Below are positions 45,879-57,225 of a DNA stretch of 64,000 nucleotides, in pieces. Position 1 is the first letter of the stretch, and every line of letters begins with the position of its first letter. The notes beneath the pieces were generated by a model. The model ran no database searches, was not told the DNA's origin, and saw only the letters and a list, made by a program, of their open reading frames with translations. This stretch comes from Capra hircus (Eukaryota; Chordata; Mammalia; Artiodactyla; Bovidae). The stretch lies in contig NW_017189517.1 of the NCBI RefSeq assembly GCF_001704415.2, positions 5,777,167-5,841,166 of the forward strand, read 5' to 3'. The position numbers and the translations under genes were made by a program.

Positions 45879-47775
45879 TTCAGTTCAGTTCAGTCGCTCA
45901 GTCGTGTCTGACTCTTTGAGACCCCATGAACTGCAGCAGGCCAGACCTCCCTGCCCATCACCAACTACTGGAGTTCACCCAAACTCTTATCCATCGAGTC
46001 GGTAATGCTATCCAGCCATCTCATTCTCTGTCGTCCCCTTCTCCTCTTGCCCCCAATCCCTCCCAGCATCAAAGTCTTTTCCAATGAGTCTACACTTCGC
46101 ATAAGGTAGCCAAAGTATTAGAGTTTCACCTTTAGCATCATTCCTTCCAATGAACACCCAGGACTCATCTCCTCTAGAATGGACTGGTTGGATCTCCTTG
46201 CAGTCCAAGGGACTCTCAAGAGTCTTCTCCAACACCACAGTTCAAAAGCTTCAGTTCTTCAGTGCTCAGCTTTCTTCACAGTCCAACCCTCACATCCATA
46301 CATAACCATTGGAAAAACCATAGCCTTGACTAAACAGACCTTAGTTGGCAAAGTAATGTCTCTGCTTTTGAATATGCTATCTAGGTTGGTCATAACTTTT
46401 CTTCCAAGAAGTAAGCATCTTTTAATTTCATGGCTGCAATCACCATCTGCATTGATTTTGGAGCCCAAAAAATAAAGTCTGACACTATTTCCACTGTTTC
46501 CCCATCTATTTCCCATGCAGTGATGGGATCAGATGCCATGTTCTTTGTTTTCTGAATGCTGAACTTTAAGCCAACTTTTTCACTCTCCTCTTTCACTTTC
46601 ATCAAGAGGCTTTTCAGTTTTTCTTCACTTTCTGCCATAAGAGTGGTGTCATCTGCATATCCGAGGTTACTGATATTTCTTCTGAAAATCTTGATTCCAA
46701 TTGTGCTTCTTCCAGCCCAGCATTTCTCATGATGTACTCTGCATAGAAGTTAAATAAGCAGGATGACACTATACAGCCTTGATGTACTCCTTTTCCTATT
46801 TGTAACCAGTCTGTTGTTCCATGTCCAGTTCTAACTGTTGATTCCTGACCTGCATATAGCTTTCTCAAGAGGCCGGTCAGGCGGTCTCGTATTCCCATCT
46901 CTTTCAGAGTTTTCCACAGTTTATTGTGATCCACACAGTCAAAAACTTTGACATAGTCAATCAAGCAGAAATAGATGTTTTTCTGGAACTCTTTTGCTTT
47001 TTCCATGATCCAGTGGATGTTACCAATTTGATCTCTGGTTCCTCTGCCTTTTCTAAAATCAGCGTGAACATCAGGAAGTTCATGGTTCACGTACTGCTGA
47101 AGCCTTGCTTGGAGAATGTTGAGCATTACTGTCCTAGTGTGTGAGATGAGTGCAACTGTGTGGTAGTTTGAGCATTCTTTGGCATTGCCTTTCTTTGGGA
47201 TTGGAATGAAAACTGACCTTTTCCAGTCCTGTGGCCACTGCTGAGTTTTCCAAATTTGCTGGCATACTGAGTGCAACACTTTCACAGCATCGTCTTTCAG
47301 GATTTGAAATAGCTCAACTGGAATTTCATTACCTCCACTAACTTTGTTCATAGTGATGTTTTCTAAGGCCCACTTGACTTCACATTCCAAGATGTCTGGC
47401 TCTAGGTGAGTGATCACACCATCGTGATTATCTGGGTCGTGAAGATCTTTTTTGTACAGTTCTTCTGTGTATTCTTGCCACCTCTTCTTAATATCTTCTG
47501 CTTCTGTTAGGTCCAGACCATTTCTGTCCTTTATCACGCCCATCTTTGCATGAAATGTTCCCTTGGTATCTCTAATTTTCTTGAAGAAATCTCTAGTCTT
47601 TCCTATTCTGTTGTTTTCCTCTATTTCTTTGCATTGATTGCTGAGGAAGGCTTTCTAATCTCTCCTTGCTGTTCTTTGGTACTCTGCATTCAGATGCTTG
47701 TATCTTTCCTTTTCTCCTTTGCTTTTTGCTTCTCTTCTTTACACAGCTATTTGTAAGGCCTCTCAGACAGCAAGC
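45879..47775 (-). mobile_element. BovB LINE, about 1.9 kb
   Basis: Antisense BovB from ttcagttcagttcagtcgc to the linker between endonuclease and RT (ending agctatttgtaaggcctct). The main remnant is a 309-codon frame at 46,614-47,543 with FIPIPKKGNAKECSNY, DFRKGRGTRDQ, FCLIDYVKVFDCVD and GVHQGC. It leaves register before YADD because of a deletion near 46,697. Thumb remnants are at 46,259-46,516 and 46,390-46,638. Confidence 0.93.
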
Positions 47776-47799
47776 ATTAATTATTTTATAGAGGCTTGT

Positions 47800-47960
47800 A
47801 CAATAGAGGAGTTTTTTAAAAAAATTATCTTATTTTACAAATGAAAAAACTTGAGTTCCAGAGTACCAGAGTATACTGCCCAATCTCATAAAGCAAACTC
47901 AGGGCAGGAATTCAAGATCACTGTCTCTGTGCTGTCTCTGAAGTCTTGCTGGATTTTCCT
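47800..47960 (-). mobile_element. MIR SINE, antisense
   Basis: ttttacaaatgaaaaaactt ... agtatactgcccaatctcata ... gcaggaattcaagatc follows the antisense MIR order (cagatgaggaaactgagg ... cttgcccaaggtcac). Confidence 0.6.
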
Positions 47961-49146
47961 GAACATGAAGACCATCTCTCTGCACAGTAAATATAACAAA
48001 CCAACAGAGTCTTCAAATTTACATAAGTAAATTTTTACCTCACACACTGGGGCACAGCTAAAATTGATTTAAATCTGCATTCCTTGTTGAGAAACAATGC
48101 ACAATACTGCCCAGTTTTCCATAAAAATCGTAACATAAGTCACTTAAAAATATTTGTCTCAAAATTGTTTATATTCAATAGCTGCTAATAATGCACAGCA
48201 TCCTTTAAAACTTTTTATAATGGAAAGCTTTTAGAATGATTAGAATGATCTCTTGATTCAGATGCTAAAAATGAAATTGCGGGATGTTTTCCAGAACATC
48301 TGCAAATCACTGGGCATGCAAATGAAATACTTAAAATGGCTCTTCCTATATAGGCAATTGTACCTACTGTGTGTTCACAATCTGTCTGCTATATCACTCC
48401 ATTCCAGCTGACACTGTGGAACTGCCTACTAACTCCTTATCACAGCTGATGATACTCAAGATGGACATATATTTTTTGAACAAAGGACAGAGGATGAATT
48501 TCAATGAGAAAATATTCTTACACATGCAAGGCTACACTCATGACTCTGAGAGTCACTTAATAGAAAAAAAATCTACCCAGAAAGACACATGATAAGTAGT
48601 TTGCACTTGTGGCCCTGGGAAAACTTGTTATAAAGCATGAGTATAATTCTGAATCATCAAGGGAAATTTTTCAAACTACAAGTCCTGCCCCAGATATATA
48701 CTAGGAGTGTTACCAAACCAAACTTGGGCCCATTGCTGGATGTACAGTAAGTACTGATATCAGGCTGTGGTGAAGGAAAGTACAACACATCACAAGGCCA
48801 CACACACAGAATGGGCAGCTTATGCTCAAAGATCTGAACTTCCTGAAAGTATTCAGAAAAGTGTTTTTAAAGGCATCATTAGGGGTGAAGGTTGCAAGGT
48901 GCCAGTAACCTCATGGACATGCTATTTGATTGGTGGTGAGGTGACAAGGTGGTATTCTGAGAGTCTAGATCATCAACCTTCTGTTTCCAGCTGGTCTGGG
49001 GTCTATATGCTTGTGGTCAGCACTCAGTAGTCTTCTTCCACCTGGTGAGGGTTTTATTAACCGTAAAAACTCAAGGATATGGCTCGGGATGCTATCTATG
49101 GCCCTTAAATAGTAACAAAAAGTCCTTGATTGTGAGGGGTTCTTCT
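47961..49146. other. No recognised feature
   Basis: About 1.2 kb with only short open frames (73 and 87 codons at 48,371 and 48,767) that show no recognisable domain. Confidence 0.4.
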
Positions 49147-49441
49147 TTTAGTATTTTTAATTGGAGTATAATTACTTTAAATGTGTGTTAGTTTCTGCTA
49201 TACAACAATGTGAATTGGCTATATGTAAACATATCTCCCCTCCCTCTTGTGCCCCCTTCCACCCCACCCCCATCCCACCCCTTTAGGTAATCACAGACCA
49301 TGGAGCTGAGCTCCTTGTGCTACTTTCTCAATTCGCCCCACCCTGTCCTTCCCCACTCTGGTTCCACAAGTCCTTTCTCTACATCTACATCTCTACACCT
49401 GCCCTGCAAATGAGTTTATCAGTACCATTTTTCTAGATTCC

Positions 49442-49476
<35 letters not shown>

Positions 49477-49555
49477 GATATATTTTTTTCTCTTTCTGAC
49501 TTGCTTTACTCTGTATGACAGACTCTAGGTTCATCCACATCACTATAAATGGCTA
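49147..49555 (-). mobile_element. L1 3' UTR, antisense, older artiodactyl type
   Basis: taattggagtataattactt ... gttagtttctgctatacaac ... ctgtatgacagactctagg is the antisense 3' end of an artiodactyl L1. A (TA)n expansion occupies about 49,446-49,473 and a C-rich stretch 49,250-49,285. Confidence 0.8.
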
Positions 49556-49710
49556 AACTATTATTATTTTTCTTGTTTAATTGTTTTCCTTTGCTTTGAC
49601 ATTTTCTCACTACTCTGAATAAATATGATTTTTGGAACTCAGAGAAGGCTTTGGTCACTAAAACTTATTTGCTAACAAGATGTGAGGTGTGTTGGAGGGC
49701 TCTGTCACCT

Positions 49711-49873
49711 AGAAGGGGGTGACAGAGGATGAGATGGTTGGATGGCATCATCGATACAGTGGACAATTTTTTAAGCTCTATCTCCAGGAGATAGTGAAGG
49801 ACAGGGAAGCCTGGCATGCTATAGTCCATGCGGTTGCAAAGAGTCAGGCATGACTTTTGCAACTGAACAACAG
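49711..49873 (+). mobile_element. BovB 3' end, old CAA-tail type
   Basis: gacagaggatgagatggttgg ... gacagggaagcctggcatgc ... ggttgcaaagagtcagg, ending caactgaacaacagc. Diverged and short. Confidence 0.75.
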
Positions 49874-50132
49874 CATAAAGCATCTTCATTTTCATTTAAT
49901 CCTTTATCAATGGAAGCTGGGAAATAAGGCATTTTTAAGTACACATCGTTTTGTCATGATTATCTATTTTGTGATTTAGGAAATCTTTTTCTTAAGGAGG
50001 CCTGAAGTGAGGCATGTCTTACAGCAGACATGCTTGCACACTAGAAAACTTAAGAGTTAGGTGATATGAGTTGCAATCAGGGTCTTGTGTTGCATTGGTG
50101 GGAAAAGAAGATTGAAAGCAAATTGTCTAGAA

Positions 50133-50342
50133 AGACTTCCCAAGGTGGTGCTAGTGGTAAAGAATCCATGTGCCAATGCAGGAAATGCTGGGGAGGCCAG
50201 TTTGATCCCTGTGTCTGAAAGATCCCTGGAGGAGGGCATGGCAACCCATTCAAATATTCTTGCCTGGGAAAATCTCATAGGCAGAGGAGCCTGGCTGATT
50301 ACAGTCCATGGAGTCGCAAACAGTTGGACACAACTGAGCACA
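50133..50342 (+). mobile_element. Bov-tA SINE, diverged
   Basis: Head gacttcccaaggtggtgc, tRNA core agtttgatccctgtgtc, body ggcaacccattcaaatattc, end ggacacaactgagcacaatc. Confidence 0.82.
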
Positions 50343-50489
50343 ATCATATATTTTTCCATTAATAGATCATTTTTAGTGTGTTTTGGAGTATTTTGGCACC
50401 ATTTTTAATTCTTTTAGTAGAGCCTGGAAAATGTGTTTTTAAAATCCTCACTGTTTGTTCTCCATCTCAAAAAGCAAACTGCCTCAGTC

Positions 50490-50690
50490 CAAAGCTCACT
50501 TTCATCATTCACTAGCTGTATGATCTTAACCACGTTACATAAATTCAGATTCTCAGTTTCCTGGCTTCAGAAATGGCTCTAATAATAGTGCCTACTTCAG
50601 AGCCATTGTAAAGACTAATGAAATAATTTCTGAAAAACGCTTTGCACAATTATCACTTCATAGGGGTGATAAATAAATGTTAACTCATTA
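50490..50690 (+). mobile_element. MIR SINE
   Basis: tcactagctgtatgatcttaa ... attctcagtttcctggc ... aataatagtgcctacttcag ... gtgataaataaatgttaac follows the MIR order to its 3' end. Confidence 0.7.
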
Positions 50691-51130
50691 TGAACTATTG
50701 GTTTTACTTCTAAACAATTTTTAGTCAATCAAACCTACTGTTGGTAATACTGAAAGATTGAAAACAAGCTGAATGTCCAGTAAAAGTGATTTAGTTAAAT
50801 TTTTGTTTTCCCTAATTAAATTAAATGTATTAATTAAAATCATGTAAGGAAAAACATTTAATAACAAAATATTTTGCTTCATTTCTGTCAATATGGAAGA
50901 TTTCATGTTTACAGAAAATGAAGATAAAACTAAAAGTACTCAAAAAACAGCATATAATTTGGGATGGTATAATTGAAATTCACGCATTCTAAGGTTTTTA
51001 TATAGTTTGAGAACAGAAAATGGTATTGATTAATTTTATAATTTGTCAAATTACACTTACATAAAATTTTCTAGATGAGCTAGTAAAATAATTAAAACAG
51101 AATGTACAACTCCCAAACAGTGTTGTGAAA
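50691..51130. other. No recognised feature
   Basis: AT-rich unrecognised DNA before the short L1. Confidence 0.4.
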
Positions 51131-51142
51131 AACACAACCAGA

Positions 51143-51306
51143 CCATCCCTCTGGGTCGTCCCAGTACGGGGAGGGAGGAGGCAGGGGGGTTCAGGATGGG
51201 GAACACGTGTATACCTGTGGCGGATTCATGTTGATGTATGGCAAAACCAATACAATATTGTAAAGTAATTAACCTCTAATTGAAATAAATAAATTTATAT
51301 TAAAAA
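51143..51306 (+). mobile_element. L1 3' tail with a short 5' inversion
   Basis: The main part (51,166-51,306) is L1 3' UTR in sense: ggggttcaggatggggaac, ggcggattcatgttgatg, A-rich tail. The first 23 bases (51,143-51,165, ccatccctctgggtcgtccc...) are L1 3' UTR in antisense and correspond to the sequence directly upstream of the main part. Flanks aacacaaccaga (51,131-51,142) and aacataaccaga (51,307-51,318) form a 12-bp TSD with one C/T difference. Confidence 0.88.
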
Positions 51307-51318
51307 AACATAACCAGA

Positions 51319-51719
51319 GGAAAGAATCACAGTCAAAGCAAAATCAGTCAAGTAAGGAATATAAACAATAAAACCATCACTTCTTATAAAAGGGGGACAA
51401 ATTGAAAATGTTAAATAAGATGATAGAAATGAAATAAAATACAATAGCAGTTACAATCAGTACAAGTAAATTATGCTCACCAGTAAAAATATTTTCAGAT
51501 TAGATGGTTTTTAAAAAACCTACTAATACATTATTTATAGGAGTCACACTTACACATAAGGATACAAAAATATTTGAAGAATAGAAAGCAATACCAAATA
51601 AATGTAAACAAAAATATGGCTCAGCTACCTCAGTATTAGAAAAAATAAATTTTAGGTAAAATTTTCTGTACGAATGTTCTTTGAAATCTGTTAAAGTGTT
51701 TGTTGTAACATTGAACAGC
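51319..51719. other. No recognised feature
   Basis: A/T-rich unrecognised DNA. Confidence 0.4.
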
Positions 51720-52917
51720 TCAGTTCAGTTCAGTCTCTCAGTCTTGCACGACTCTTTGCAACCCCATGAATCACAGCACGCCAGGCCTCCTTGGCCATCA
51801 CCAACCCCTGGAGTTCACTCAGACTCACGTCCATCGAGTCAGTGATACCATCCAGCCATCTCATCCTCTGTCACCCCTTCTTCTCCTGCCCCCAATCCCT
51901 CCCAGCATCAGAGTCTTTTCCAATGAGTCAAAACTTTGCATGAGGTGGTCAAAGTACTAGAGTTTCAGCTTTAGCCTCAGTCCTTCCAATGAACAACCAG
52001 GATTGATCGCCTTCAGAATGGACTGGTTGGATCTCCTTGCAGTCCAAGGGACTCTCAAGAGCCTTCTCCAACACCACAGTTCAAAAGCATCAATTCTTCA
52101 GTGCTCAGACTTTTTCACGGTCCAACTCTCACATCCATACATGACCACAGGAAAAACCTAGCCTTGACTAGACAGACCTTAGTCAGCAAAGTAATGTCTC
52201 TGCTTTTGAATATGCTATCTAGGTTGGTCATAACTTTTCTTCCAAGGAGTATCTTTTAATTTCATGGCTGCAGTCACCATCTGCAGTGATTTTGGAGCCC
52301 CCTAAAATAAAGTCTGACACTGTTCCCACTGTTTCCCCATCTATTTCCCATGAAGTGATGGGACCAGATGCCATGATCTTCATTTTCTGAATGTTGAGCT
52401 TTAAGCCATCTTTTTCACTCTCCTCTTTCACTTTCATCAAGAGGCTTTTGAGTTCCTCTTCACTGTCTGCCATAAGGGTGATGTCATCTGCATATCTGAG
52501 GTTATTGGTCTTTGTCCCTGCAAACTTGATTCCAGCTTGTGCTTCTTCCAGCCCAGCATTTCTCATGATGTACTCTGCATAGAAGTTAAATAAGCAGGGT
52601 GACAATATACAGCCTTGACGTACTCCTTTTCCTATTTGGAACCAGTCTGTTGTTCCATGTCCAGTTCTAACTGTTGCTTCCTGACCTGCATACAGATTTC
52701 TCAAGAGGCAGGTCAGGTGGTCTGGTATTCCCATCTCTTTCAAAATTTTCCACAGTTTATTGTGATCCACACAGTCAAAGGCTTCGGCATAGTCAATCAA
52801 GCAGAAATAGATGTTTTTCTGGAACTCTCTTGCTTTTTCGATGATCCAGCAGATGTTGGCAATTTGACCTCTGGTTCCTCTGCTTTTTCTAAAACCAGCT
52901 TGAACATCAGGAAGCCG
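51720..52917 (-). mobile_element. BovB LINE, 5'-truncated
   Basis: Antisense BovB from the 3' tail (tcagttcagttcagtctctc) to the RT fingers. A 230-codon frame at 52,228-52,920 holds QAGFRKSRGTRGQ, FCLIDYAEAFDCVD, GVRQGCILSPCLFNFY and YADD (NNLRYADDITLMAD); its start lies just outside the element. The C-terminal part is frameshifted, including a 5-bp loss near 52,250 (ggagt-atctttt). Confidence 0.93.
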
Positions 52918-54111
52918 CATATATATTCCTTTTTACTATCATCTCTTTTTTTCATATATTCACCTTCAATGTATTTACAAATTAGAGAAGGACATTCTTC
53001 TTTCATCTCAGCTTGAAAATATGGGATTTTTTGGCAGGCCAACATTTTAACATCTTTTCTATGACCAACAGCAGTGATAGCCATCATTTAGGCACAGTTC
53101 TAAGGAGCCCTATCTCCTTTGGTTGCTACAAAAACCTCATTAAGTGTTTCTATGGATTTAGCGAATTCAGAATTTTTCACTATGAAATCCTCAACGCTTC
53201 AGGTAAGCAAATCATGCCAACTTTATTTAACAGTGCTCTAGACAAGGTCTACAGAACATTTACCAGAAAAGATCTTTTAATTTTCTTTGGTAAAATGTTT
53301 ATAAACTAAAAGGAATTTGTGATGTTACTTTTGCGGTACTGCCAAATATGCAGATAGACGAGCAAAGTCTAATTTGCACCTTTTGTTTTATTAAACTCTA
53401 GGGAAACAAGAAATCAGTATGAAACTCTATCTCAAATCAAAGTATCTAAGAGCTAGAGAGGACTTGTTGCCATTATTTGAGGTATCAATTGATATACTAA
53501 GAGAATCAGTGCTGTACTGTAAGAGACAGACACATCTGTTATCAAACCTCTTTCTTCATTCATAACACATTTCAGTTGCAACTCTGAATGAGGAAATGTA
53601 ACTTTATTCAGATTCAAAGAGTAATCAAAAGGACAATAAGATAATGGTTGTTCCTGCATGTGGTGTGCTTGGGCTAATTCAGTGGCCTGAATTTTTGACT
53701 GTGTATTGGTGAATTTTGGGGAGATGAAAATCTTTATTGATTTAAGAGTGTTTGCTTCCATGATTTATGATATGCAGTCTCCACATATGCTTTCACTTCG
53801 CCTTCTCCACTTTGCTCAATTCTAAATTAATTTCTGCATACTGCACAGCATGTTGTGTTTTGGTTATCTACCTCCCTAATATTATTGTTTGTGTCTTTCT
53901 GAAGTCATTAAATCACACAATCGTTTAGCCTTTTGTTTTAGTTATGTCCAGGTTATGCCTGTATTAGCATGGTAATCTCTTTGTCATTATCTAAACTCTG
54001 AGAAAACAGTAACGCTATTCACTATTAAAAGTTAAATTAAGACTATCTTGATACAAAGCACAACAACTAATCTGCAGGCAGAGTCAAAAGTGGACAATTA
54101 ATATAGCTACA
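52918..54111. other. No recognised feature; a 102-codon open frame
   Basis: About 1.2 kb without recognised repeats. The frame at 53,453-53,761 (-) and the 98-codon one at 53,013-53,309 (+) have no recognisable domain. Confidence 0.4.
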
Positions 54112-55462
54112 GAACACCATGACGGTGTGGTCACTCACCTAGAGCCAGACATGCTGTAGTGTAAAGTCAGGTGGGCCTTAGGAAGCATTACTACAAACAA
54201 ATCTAGTGGAGGTAATGAAATTCCAGCTGAGCTATTTCAAATCCTAAAAGATGATGCTGTTAACGTGCTGTACTCAATATGTCTGCAAATTTGGAAAATT
54301 CAGCAGTAGCCACAGGACTGGAAAAGGTCAATTTCCATTCCAATCCCAAAGAAAGGCAATGCCAAAGAGTATTCAAACTACAGGACAATTGCACTCATTT
54401 TGCTAAATGTAAAGCCTTTGACTGTGTGGATCACAACAAATTGTGGAAAATTCTTCAAGAGAAGGGAATACCAGACCTCTTTATCTGTCTCCTGAGTAAC
54501 GTGCATGTGGGTCAAGAAGCAACAGTTATAATGTTACATGGAACAACGGACTTGTTCCAAAATGGGAAAGGATTGTGTAAAGGCTGTATATTGTCATTCT
54601 GCTTATTTAACTTCTATGCAGAGTATATCATGCAAAATGTCCAGATGGATAAATCACAACCTGGAATCAAGATCGCTGGGAGAAATGCCAATAACCTCAG
54701 ATATACAGATGATACTACTCTAATTGCAGGAAGTGAAGAGGAACTAAACAGCCTCTTGATGAGGGTGAAAGAAGAGAGTGAAAAAGCTGGCTTAAAACTC
54801 AACTTTCAAAAAAACTAAGATCATGGCAACTGGTCCCATCATTTCATGGCAAATAGAAGGGGTAAAAGTGGAAGCAGTGACAGATTTTATTTTCTTGGAC
54901 TCCAAAATCACTGCAGATAGTGACTGCAACAATGAAATTAAAAGACACTTGCTCCTTGGAAGGAAAGCTATGACAAACCTAGGCAGAATATTGAAAAGCA
55001 AAGACATCACTTTTCAGACCAAGGTCCATCTAGTCAAAGCTATGGTTGTTCCAGTAGTCATATATGGATGTGAGATTAGGACCATGAAAAAGGATGAATG
55101 CTGAAGAATTGATGCTTTCGAATTTTGGTGCTGGAGAAGACTCTAGGACTGTAAGGAGATCAAACCAGTCAATACTAAAGGAAGTCAATGGTGAATATTA
55201 ATTGAAAGGACTGATACTGAAGCACCAATATTTTGGCCATCTGATGCAAAGAGTCGACTCATTAGAAAAGACCCTGATGCTGGAAAATATTGAGGGCAAG
55301 AGAAGGAGGTGGCAGAGGATGAGATGGTTAGATAGCTTCACTGACTTAATGGACATGAGTTTGAGCAAACTCCGGGAGGCAGTGAAGATAGGCAAGCCTG
55401 GTGTGCTGCAGTCCATGGGGTTGCAAAGAAATGGACATGACTTAACAACTGAACAACAACAC
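54112..55462 (+). mobile_element. BovB LINE, old CAA-tail type, internally deleted
   Basis: Plus-strand BovB from the region before RT (ccatgacggtgtggtcactc) to a 3' end reading caactgaacaacaac. About 180-200 bp coding for the RT fingers, including QAGFRKG, are deleted at about 54,403-54,410, joining IALI to KAFDCVD. The catalytic motif reads YTDD instead of YADD (RYTDDTTLIAG, about 54,701). Frames: 54,279-54,818 and 54,823-55,104. More diverged than the other large copies. Confidence 0.9.
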
Positions 55463-55500
55463 AGAATACTTGAGTTGCATATTTAAGTTGCATCACTCAG

Positions 55501-55706
55501 GATTCCCTGCTGGCTCAGATGGTAAAGAATCTACCCACATTGCAGGAGACCTGGGTTCAATACCTTGGTCAGGAAGCTCCCCTGGAGAAGGGAATGGCAA
55601 CCCACTCCAGTATTCTTGCCTAGAGAATACCCTGAACAGAGGAGCCTGGCGAGCTACAGTCCATGGGGTCACAGAGTCAGATATGACTGAACAACTAACA
55701 TTTTCA
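55501..55706 (+). mobile_element. Bov-tA SINE flanked by an inverted repeat
   Basis: Head gattccctgctggctcagatgg, B-box region gggttcaatacct, body caacccactccagtattc, end gactgaacaactaac. No direct TSD; instead ttgcatcactcag (55,488-55,500) and its exact reverse complement (55,707-55,719) flank it. Confidence 0.85.
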
Positions 55707-55719
55707 CTGAGTGATGCAA

Positions 55720-56166
55720 TAGTGAACTATCCAGTATTATGGACCACAGATCATAGTTTCAACATCAGCAATCAGGGGTAAAAAGGAGCAACAGCAACCA
55801 TGGAAGTCAGCTAATCTATGCCTTATCCATTTCACACTGAAAACAGTGCGTCTTCCAACACCCCCCCCCCTTTTTTGCCTGCCATATCAATTCTGTGCTT
55901 TCCCCCATATGTCTTCACCAATAATGGAAATTCAGAAATATTCACATCACAGGATAGAAATTTCCAGTAAGCTTGTCTTGTAAGACCAAAACCAAGACAG
56001 TACAGGAGAAAAAGGGTAATATGGCACTCAAATGATATGTTAAGGTAAACATCATTCGGTTCAACTACATTTCTTTTCCAGAGAAGAAAATGAGACTTAG
56101 AAAGAGCAGATCCTTTACACAGCATAGAATTCCAGTTTAATAATCTTCACCCTATATTACTGACTG
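55720..56166. other. No recognised feature; C10-T6 run
   Basis: A homopolymer pair, C10 followed by T6, at 55,861-55,876. The 97-codon minus-strand frame at 55,832-56,125 has no recognisable domain. Confidence 0.45.
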
Positions 56167-56177
56167 CCAGTTCAAAG

Positions 56178-56389
56178 CACTTTCCTGGTGGCTCAGATGG
56201 TAAAGAATCTGCCTGAAATATGGGAGACCTGAGTTTGATCCCTGGGTTGGGAAGATCCTGGAGAAGGGAAAAGATACCCACTCCAGTATTCTTGCCTGAA
56301 GAATTTCATGGACAGAGTTGCCTGGTGGGCTACAGTCCATGGGGCTGCAAAGAGTCGGACACAACTGAGTGACTAACACTTTCACACTT
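56178..56389 (+). mobile_element. Bov-tA SINE with 11-bp TSD
   Basis: Head ctggtggctcagatggtaaag, B box gagtttgatccctggg, body cccactccagtattcttgcc. The perfect TSD, ccagttcaaag, is at 56,167-56,177 and 56,390-56,400. Confidence 0.93.
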
Positions 56390-56553
56390 CCAGTTCAAAG
56401 ATCTTGCTAGTATGGCATTTGGCTTTCATTGATCAGAATCTGACAGACTGATCAAACTTTATGAATAAAGTTAAAAATAATATTCATTTTTAGGTTAATA
56501 ATTGAGATCTGAAGAAGACATTTCTATTCATCTTATAAAGTTAGAATGCATGT

Positions 56554-56730
56554 ATGCTGAATCTCTTCAGTCATGTCTGACATTTTGTGACCACCAATCC
56601 CATGGCTGCTCTGTCGATGGGATTCTTCACACAAGAATTTTGGAGTAGGTTGCCATTCTCTCCTCCAGGGGATCTTCCCCACCCAGAGATCAAACCCTTA
56701 CATCTCCTGCATTGGCAGTAGGTTCTTTGA
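56554..56730 (-). mobile_element. Bov-tA SINE, diverged, head-truncated
   Basis: Antisense body gctgaatctcttcagtcatg ... ggagtaggttgccattctc and head tgcattggcagtaggttcttt; the last head bases are missing. Confidence 0.78.
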
Positions 56731-56799
56731 ATAAAATAAAATGAGTAATTTCTTTTTTCACAATTATTTTAAGAGGTTTGAAACTTGTTTACCAGAAGT

Positions 56800-57175
56800 T
56801 AGTGTAAAAGTTCATTATGTATATAATTTCCTTATGTTATGAATTGAATGCTGATGTTCCTCCAAAATTCATATCTCATGAAGGTGGGGCCCTTATAAAA
56901 AGAGATGGGATTAGTGCCCCTATAAGAATAGACACTAGAGAGCTTGCTCATTCTCTCTCTCTTTCCCCAGTCAAACAAAAAGGAGTTCCTGAGAACACAC
57001 AGAGAAATGTCATTTGCCTGTAAATCAAGAGAAGAAACTCAAAATAAAATCTGACTTGCTGGCACCTCGATCTTGGACTTTCCTGACTTCAGGGTTTTTA
57101 GAAATAAATGTCTGTTACTTATGTCCTTCAATCTATGGTATTTTGGTATAGAAGTGTGAAGCAACTAAGATATCA
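56800..57175 (+). mobile_element. MLT1-like (MaLR) solo LTR
   Basis: gttatgaattgaatgctgatg ... ccaaaattcatatctcatg ... aggtggggcccttataa ... gggattagtgcccctataag ... gacactagagagcttgctc ... gctggcacctcgatcttgg ... gaaataaatgtctgttactt ... ctatggtattttggtatag follows the MaLR MLT1 LTR order, including the AATAAA at 57,103-57,108. The middle is shortened. No internal retroviral sequence. Confidence 0.75.
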
Positions 57176-57225
57176 TCCATAGATTTGGAGCAAGATATTA
57201 CTCTCCTCAAACTATACAATATTCT

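Noticed and set aside
53453..53761. 102-codon minus-strand frame as a small gene
   Set aside because: No recognisable domain, no exon or promoter context, and frames of this length are expected by chance.
57103..57108. AATAAA as the 3' end of a host gene
   Set aside because: It lies at the expected place inside an MLT1-like LTR.
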